Source: Dipteris shenzhenensis (Eukaryota > Polypodiophyta > Polypodiopsida > Gleicheniales). From it: a stretch of DNA of 64,000 nucleotides. Both the position numbers and the translations under genes were made by a program. Positions within the stretch are counted from its first letter, which is position 1, and every line of letters starts with the position of its first letter. The stretch is from assembly GCA_047967505.1 (NCBI GenBank), contig CM106540.1. One strand, 5' to 3'. The notes beneath the pieces are model-generated. The model was not told the DNA's origin. It did not search any database and saw only the letters and a program-made list of their open reading frames with translations. Shown here piece after piece: positions 58,506 to 64,000 of this stretch.

Positions 58506-59720
58506 TGAAGACAAAGCAATGATTTTTGTTGATAAAATGGAACCTAGAATTATACTGATGATTTTGAATCACATGATGAAGCTTGCAGAGCTACATACCT
58601 TTTTTGCCTCATCGCGAACTGTGTCAGCTCTACAGTGTCCATGTGGACTCCCTTTTGTGGTTGGTCTTGAACTTCATGTTGGCTTGAACTGCCAGCTTCT
58701 TCATCTCTCTCCCTAAACAATTTCCTCTATAAATTCATGAGCTGCTCATCGGACACGTTGTACTCTGGTGTGGCATCCTCGATTATCTTCTATGTTAATT
58801 CGATTGCCTCCAGATCCATGAGGCTTGAGTCATCAAAGCCTCATCGAACTAGAGCATCAAAGTCAATGACATCATCAAAGGTGTCATTGGAGAGTTGACA
58901 TAGCACCTCATCCTGTCGGAGACTGGGTTCTTCCGTCACTTCCAATAGGGTAACATATTCCTCATCCTCAATCTTGATTGGATCAACTGAAGCAAGGTGT
59001 GGCTTGGTTGCTGCCTCATCTGAATTATAGGTAGAGGATGGATATGCATGAGTTAGATATGATGATAAGATGACCTCGCTTTCAACTTACTCCTTAGCTA
59101 GGCTAATAGTATGCTCCTCAGGCTCTAGATCTATGTTTATGTCATCTATTCCACCACTTTTTGATGGACCTGCTCCACTACCTGTGCATGCAGGACCCTC
59201 GGGCTGCTCGCCAACATCTGCATCAAACTTTCTAGTCACAAGGATAATGGTAAGGGTTGCATCTCTCTCGATCAAATGACTTGGGGAAGATGAATCATCC
59301 TCGATGGGAATAGCATACTCACAGAGAGAGATAGGGACATTATCCATTGCCCTACCTAGTGTCTTCTTGAAGTTAGCACTCTAGTCGAAAGAGCTCAAAA
59401 TATCCAATGAAACCCATTGGTGAGGGGAGTTAGCAGCTGCGACAGATTGCCCATGGATAAATCTATCAAAAAATAGAAGAGAGGGATTATTAGCAGGAAG
59501 GAGAGCTCTCAAGTGAGACTCAAGATGGAATGCCTTGAAGAAGATAGGATAAACCTGATCTACAAAGGCATGGGAATCGGTGGATGAAATCCACTAGTCA
59601 AAAGCCTCTCTAGGGGAAGCCATAAGTGTAGGAGGATGCTCGAGAAAACGAAAGAGGAGGTTGTGGAATGCAAGGTTACTCAAGAGTGGGAAACTAAAAA
59701 TGTAAGAATTAAAGAAGTGT

Positions 59721-59730
59721 ACTTTATAAA
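59721..59730 (-). promoter_or_regulatory. Possible TATA box of the two-exon gene remnant
   Basis: Minus-strand TTTATAAAGT, about 100 bp upstream of ATG 59623, with a pyrimidine-rich leader between. Confidence 0.4.
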
Positions 59731-59783
59731 ATGGGCATAGCCCTTAAAAATGCTCTTAATTAAAATATTTTTACTTTGGAAAG

Positions 59784-59788
<5 letters not shown>

Positions 59789-59844
<56 letters not shown>

Positions 59845-59878
59845 GGCCTTACCTATCTCCCTCTCTTGTCTCTCCCTC

Positions 59879-59909
<31 letters not shown>

Positions 59910-60035
59910 TTGTTCTCTCTCGATGCCCTTAGCTATCTCCCTTTCTCTCTCTCTCTCTCTCTCTCATAGACCCGCAAGGTCTTTCGAGGATGTTAATATT
60001 TCTTTCTTTCTTTCCCTCCCTTTGTGTCCCTCATT

Positions 60036-60089
<54 letters not shown>

Positions 60090-60304
60090 ACACCCGATGA
60101 TCATCTTGTTGCCTTGTTGCCGTTAGCTATCTATGTCATGGCCATTGATTTTACATATACACTTTTTGTATTTTGTTAGAGGCTCCACCCTTCGGGTCAG
60201 TTGTATCTGGGTTTTTTTTCAATCTCATAGTCTCTCAAAGACCTTAATTAACTTTCTTGTTTTTCTCTTTCTTAACTTAGAGGTGCAAATGAATAAATGC
60301 AATC

Positions 60305-60389
<85 letters not shown>

Positions 60390-60481
60390 ACTCTCCCTCT
60401 CCCTCTTTCTGTCCCCGGCTCCATCTCCATCTTTCCCTCCCCCTCCCTCTGTCTCTTTCCCTCCCTTTGTGTCCCTAACTG

Positions 60482-60517
<36 letters not shown>

Positions 60518-60571
60518 ATTCATACATCTAACAATGTCTCATGGCCAGGGGCATTATTTGTGTCCCTGACT

Positions 60572-60628
<57 letters not shown>

Positions 60629-60685
60629 ATACATCTAACTATGTCTCATGGCCAGGTGCATTATTTGTGTCGCTTATTGCACTCT

Positions 60686-60733
<48 letters not shown>

Positions 60734-60735
60734 CA
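59789..60735. repeat. Long interrupted (CT)n tract with duplicated linkers
   Basis: At least eight CT runs are separated by short linkers. One linker, 'catacatctaacaatgtctc' to 'gcattatttgtgtc', occurs at about 60522 and 60632 and, degenerate, at about 60938. 'ccctccctttgtgtccc' occurs at about 60013 and 60460. The Ser/Leu open frames over the tract are not genes. Confidence 0.95.
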
Positions 60736-61182
60736 CTCTAATTGCTATCTCTCTCTCACACACACTCTCTCTCTTGCACAATATAGATATACAAATATCC
60801 CCCCAGATTTAAAATTAGAAATATTTATCACTTTATCATTCATAGACCATAGAGAGCCATAATCTAGAGGTGCAAACTTAATAAATAAAATCTTAACAAT
60901 AAATGAAACAACACTTTGTATTATTTATGATTTCTGTTCATACATGTAACAATGCCTCATTGCCAAGTGCATTGTTGAAGCACTAAGGATCCAAGAAATT
61001 GGATATTATGAAATACATGCCATCATGTCTCTACTATCTCTAGAGTATGGGAGGGGCAACAATTCTTACAAAGGATACTTTCCTCTATCTATCCCTTCTA
61101 TACTAATGAAGAAACAAACGACTATTTTATGTCTTCCTCCCTCACTCATCCCCTTAAATAGAAAAAAACATAGCAGTTCAAA

Positions 61183-61186
<4 letters not shown>

Positions 61187-61219
<33 letters not shown>

Positions 61220-61220
61220 C

Positions 61221-61261
<41 letters not shown>
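61187..61261. repeat. (CT)n microsatellite
   Basis: Two CT runs with a 'tgtgtctctctctgt' break. Confidence 0.95.
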
Positions 61262-61266
<5 letters not shown>

Positions 61267-61467
61267 ATCCCTCCTATACCACTGAAGAAAAAAATGTCAA
61301 AAATCATCTTTAGTTTTAAATATCATCTACCTAAATCTCTCCCTCTTCCCTATCTTTTGTAATAAACATATAGACAAAGTGTGATACAAAAATGTATCTA
61401 CTTAATACATACAAAACTTTCAAGGCAAAATCACTTCATTACCTAGAAAGTATGTGTTCCTTCTTCT

Positions 61468-61668
61468 GGAGTTGACTCTCTATACTCCAAAAAGGTCAAG
61501 AAAGAACCGAAAATGATAGAACACCCGTTTTTCTCACTCCTTCCAAGCAGATTTAGGTCGCAACTTCAGGAGTTGACTCTTTATACTCCAAAAAGGTAGG
61601 AAAATAATAAAAAATGAGAGAACACGATTTTTCTCACTCCTTCCAAGAAGATTTAGGTTGCAACTTTG
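61468..61668. repeat. Tandem duplication, period about 101 bp
   Basis: 'ggagttgactct.tatactcc' through 'aagatttaggt.gcaac' occurs at 61468 and 61569. Confidence 0.85.
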
Positions 61669-62589
61669 GTTTTTAAGAGAGTGAAATAAGTAGAGAATGA
61701 ATGGAAGAGAAGAGGGATGAACAGAGCTTGGCGAAAGTTTCTTTGAGAGATTTTTAAATGTGGAAGAAAAACATGAGCAAAGAGGAGAGAGAATGACTAA
61801 TCAAGAGTGGAATGAAGATTATTTAAAACCAGCTGCTAGAAAGTGGTGGGAATGAATGTTTGAAACGTTTTGGAAAAGAGAGAATAGGGAGAGAGCTGGT
61901 TAGGAAGTCAAAGTTTGGGCCAAATGGTTGAACCAAATGGAAAAAGTGAGCATAGTTCTTGCTAGGGGATAGTTTGCCATGGGAGGGAAACAAGGAGGCC
62001 TAACATGGTCAAGGTAGGCCTACCAAAGATAATTTTTTATTGCGAAGCACCAATGACATTTTTTGGGGTATTTTGAAAAAAAATTGAAATTTCCCTAGAT
62101 TTGGGGAGCCTCTATTACATAGAAGTCCACATGGCTTAATCTCCTTCATGGGCACCATATTCCCTTATCCAAGCCTCTAATATTTTAGTAATTATCCAAA
62201 AGGTCCCTTTTTTAGTCCAAAATTTTTGTAATGAGAAACTCAAGAAGGAAGAAAAGAAGAATGACTTGTGATTGTATGATTCCCGGTGAAGAAGATATTC
62301 TTGTAGAATGCTTTACAACCAACTAGTGCATGATTGCCGTAAGCTAATTGAAAACCAAATGTACAAAACATAGTTTAGAGAGTTGATACTTCCATCACTC
62401 AATACCTTCAATTTCTCTTTCTCCATACAATACCACTTTCACATGTGCGAAATTTGAAATGGCATTAATTATTTTGATTTTACCTACATGATCGCCTCTC
62501 TCAAACTCTAAAGCCTCAAGAAGAACAACATTATTACAAACTTCATACAATATATTAAAGTAAAACATATGCTTTCGTTATGCTTTGGT
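61669..62589. other. No confident gene
   Basis: AT-rich flank of the LINE. On the minus strand this is where LINE reverse transcriptase would be expected to continue, but no RT motif was recognised. Confidence 0.4.
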
Positions 62590-63810
62590 TCTCACATCAA
62601 TAACTATCGCAAAATGATCGCCCAATTGATGGCTACCAAACACCTTGGAGCAAAACAACCGGCCAATTGTACTATGTATTAATCTTGATAGCTTAGAGGA
62701 GAACCCACAATCCATGATGATGTGGTACTAAAAAGCCGTTTGGTAATCCTATCACCTTGTTGCATCCATCTGCTGGCTTGGGAAGAGTGGTATGAGAACT
62801 CTGCTTTGCGGACCTCTAGGTCCTACAACTCCAAACATCCACACTCCAGATGGTCCCTAAGACACTGGGATCCCAATTCCTGTTCCCTGAGTCTCTCGAT
62901 AGATGCAAGGTCTCTATGTAAAGCTCTCATGCCCTCCTATAGAGGAGCTCTCCATCTTAGGGCCTGGCACTGAAGCTCCTAGTGGCTGCTCCACTAAACC
63001 CTCTTAGGCACCCATCACCCACCCCTCGTCGGATCTATCCTCGGGCTATCTCTAGAGCTCTACAATCAACCACTTTACATCCTCCTTATGTAATAGGTCA
63101 TTTGGTATATGGACCCCCTTTTGGGAGATTCTATGGTGGGGCTACTCTAAGTGAAGAATCATGGGAGAGTCTTGTGGAGCCACCACGGAGTAGAGTCCAA
63201 TCTCCAACATAAAATCTATCCAGATGCTCCAGCATCCCATCATGTCACCGCTAGCCAAAGGAGAATTGCAGGTTGCCTGGAAGCCTGGAAGACTCAAGCT
63301 CATGCCAAGGATCCTTGCCACTGATCACATTAATGAAATGCTCCCAAGTACTCTCCCCTGCTGGCATCTTTGTGAAAGAGGCTCCACCCTACTTATCCTC
63401 CATGAACTCATGGTTGTTGAAGTCTCCTCCAACAATCCATGAGTCCAACTCTGGGAGGCATACACATTCATGATATCAATTTAGGCCTCTCCCCCATCCA
63501 CACTGCACGACCTAGAATGAGCTCACCCTGTTCAAAAACCTCTGATACTAAAATGCATAGCCTGCCGCTCTTGCCAATGGCTAGGGACCAAACCTCTGGA
63601 CCCCTCCCAAGGAGGAGGCGGTGATGGCGTGTTGATGTCTGCTGGTGAAAAAATGTGCCCCTAAATTAAGAGAAAGTCAACTAGTCTATCTACCAGATCC
63701 CACTACAATTCCTGGTAGAGAATCAAGTACTATAGCTAGCTACAGGCATGGTCATGGAGCCCGTGCACATTCCAACTCACCAACATCAAAGTCATGGAGA
63801 TGGGATGGCA
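62590..63810 (-). pseudogene. LINE endonuclease and pre-RT linker fragment
   Basis: Minus strand: 'LMLVSWNVHGLHDHAC' (about 63790, the start of APE-type endonuclease; plant LINEs have SWNVRGL); 'SWIVGGDFNNHEFMEDK*GGA' (about 63400, canonical GGDFN...EDK.GG with a TAG inside); 'HLDRFYVGDWTLLRGG' (about 63210, canonical LDRF.V) followed by an SDH-like 'SHDSSL'. The linker 'REQELGSQCLRDHL' leads to 'QASRWMQQGDRITKRLF' (about 62760-62810), matching RSRW..EGD.N(T/S)KFF, which precedes RT. Frameshifts and stops occur throughout. RT and 3' end are missing, so this piece keeps the 5' half of a LINE, unlike the 3' pieces elsewhere in the window. Confidence 0.82.
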
Positions 63811-64000
63811 TTGAATAAGGCTTGCCTATGCATGGGAGAATGCTCTAGAAAACTGGACTTTAGTGACTTTGTCAAGGTTTTGGAGGGAGAGTAATCTATG
63901 TTCATGCGCTGATGGACCAGTGTTGCCACTGGCTCAATTCCTACCCTCCGTGCCCAATACTACATAAAAGAGACATCTATGCCAAAAAAGATTGACACAC
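63811..64000. other. Upstream flank of the LINE fragment
   Basis: Probably the 5' UTR or ORF1-side sequence of the LINE at the window edge; no motif was seen. Confidence 0.3.

Larger units (their letters stand above)
57514..58598 (-). other. Inferred intron, 1085 bp, filled with foldback and repeat units
   Basis: Begins GTATGT and ends TTGCAG on the minus strand. It contains two foldback elements and three copies of a unit of about 160 bp. Confidence 0.5.
57291..59623 (-). pseudogene. Two-exon gene remnant of unknown family, six in-frame stops
   Basis: Exon 1 runs from ATG 59623 to 58599 ('MASPREAFD*WISSTDSHAF' ... 'VELTQFAMRQK'), followed by a consensus donor AAG|GTATGT (58598). The acceptor GGTTGCAG|G lies at 57514/57513. 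The split codon AG|G joins exon 2 in the open frame 'ISYGLMNIPDVRVEPEGLLV' ... 'HLAADRVV', stop at 57291-57293. Exon 1 holds one frame of 341 codons with no indel by my codon count, yet has stops at 59594-59596 (TAG), 59381-59383 (TAG), 59087-59089 (TAA), 58841-58843 (TGA), 58790-58792 (TAG) and 58727-58729 (TAG). All are one C-to-T step from Gln or Arg. The protein is acidic, about 415 residues, without a signal peptide or obvious membrane segment. The N-terminus looks folded ('VDQVYPIFFKAFHLESHLRA'); the middle is Glu/Asp/Ser-rich. Family unknown. Confidence 0.55.

Noticed and set aside
59750-60862. Ser-Leu or Arg-Glu repeat proteins over the CT tract
   Set aside because: A direct translation of a (CT)n tract; open because the tract lacks stop codons, and present on both strands.
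1-64000. tRNA, rRNA or small nuclear RNA genes
   Set aside because: No cloverleaf with A/B-box sequences or conserved rRNA/snRNA stretches was recognised by eye; a tRNAscan-SE or Infernal run would be decisive.

Overview
The window looks like nuclear DNA of a land plant with a large, repeat-rich genome. The evidence is decayed Ty1-copia elements primed from an initiator-Met-tRNA-type site, a Ty3-gypsy fragment, several LINE fragments, a MULE-type transposase with a SWIM motif, remnants of plant PPR and LRR genes, short TTTAGGG-like tracts and long (CT)n, (CA)n and (TATG)n microsatellites. The species cannot be told from the sequence; a fern, lycophyte or gymnosperm would all fit. I found no intact, confidently functional gene, no tRNA or rRNA gene, and no prokaryotic system such as CRISPR.

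Layout. 0-9 kb is gene-poor: a perfect 44-bp inverted repeat (1.64-1.76 kb), a block of tandem 740-790-bp units built from palindromes and microsatellites (2.25-5.87 kb), and several local tandem duplications. 9.6-12.35 kb is a decayed copia pol with the start of its 3' LTR (+). 13-19.5 kb holds two LINE fragments in opposite orientation, one copy of a dispersed repeat and the RNase H end plus LTR of a second copia (+). 20.4-23.1 kb is a decayed MULE-like transposase (-). 23.97-28.3 kb is a nearly complete but inactivated copia (-). 28.75-30.53 kb is a multi-exon remnant of an unrecognised gene (+). 33.3-35.25 kb has adjacent PPR and LRR gene fragments and a LINE 3' end whose 5' junction is a hairpin, all on the minus strand. 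36.6-46.6 kb carries two related copia copies (-), each with an LTR, a primer-binding site and an unusually long leader; one also has gag and protease. A LINE RT fragment and CT/GA arrays lie between them. 49.35-51.84 kb is another copia (+), cut off against an antisense Ty3-gypsy fragment (51.84-54.24 kb). 55.1-55.7 kb is a rearranged second copy of the 15.7-kb repeat. 56.2-56.8 kb is a small gene remnant with TATA box and poly(A) signal. 57.29-59.73 kb is a two-exon minus-strand gene remnant with consensus splice sites in phase and six in-frame stops; its intron holds foldback elements. 59.8-61.3 kb is a large CT tract. 62.6-63.8 kb is a LINE endonuclease domain (-).

The most interesting window-wide pattern is how genes have decayed. 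Several long reading frames keep their phase but are interrupted by stops at places where the family or context expects Gln or Arg (CAG to TAG, CAA to TAA, CGA to TGA). This fits loss by deamination of methylated cytosine, especially at CHG sites, and not ordinary indel decay. No cooperating operon-like gene set is present; mobile-element turnover explains most of the layout.
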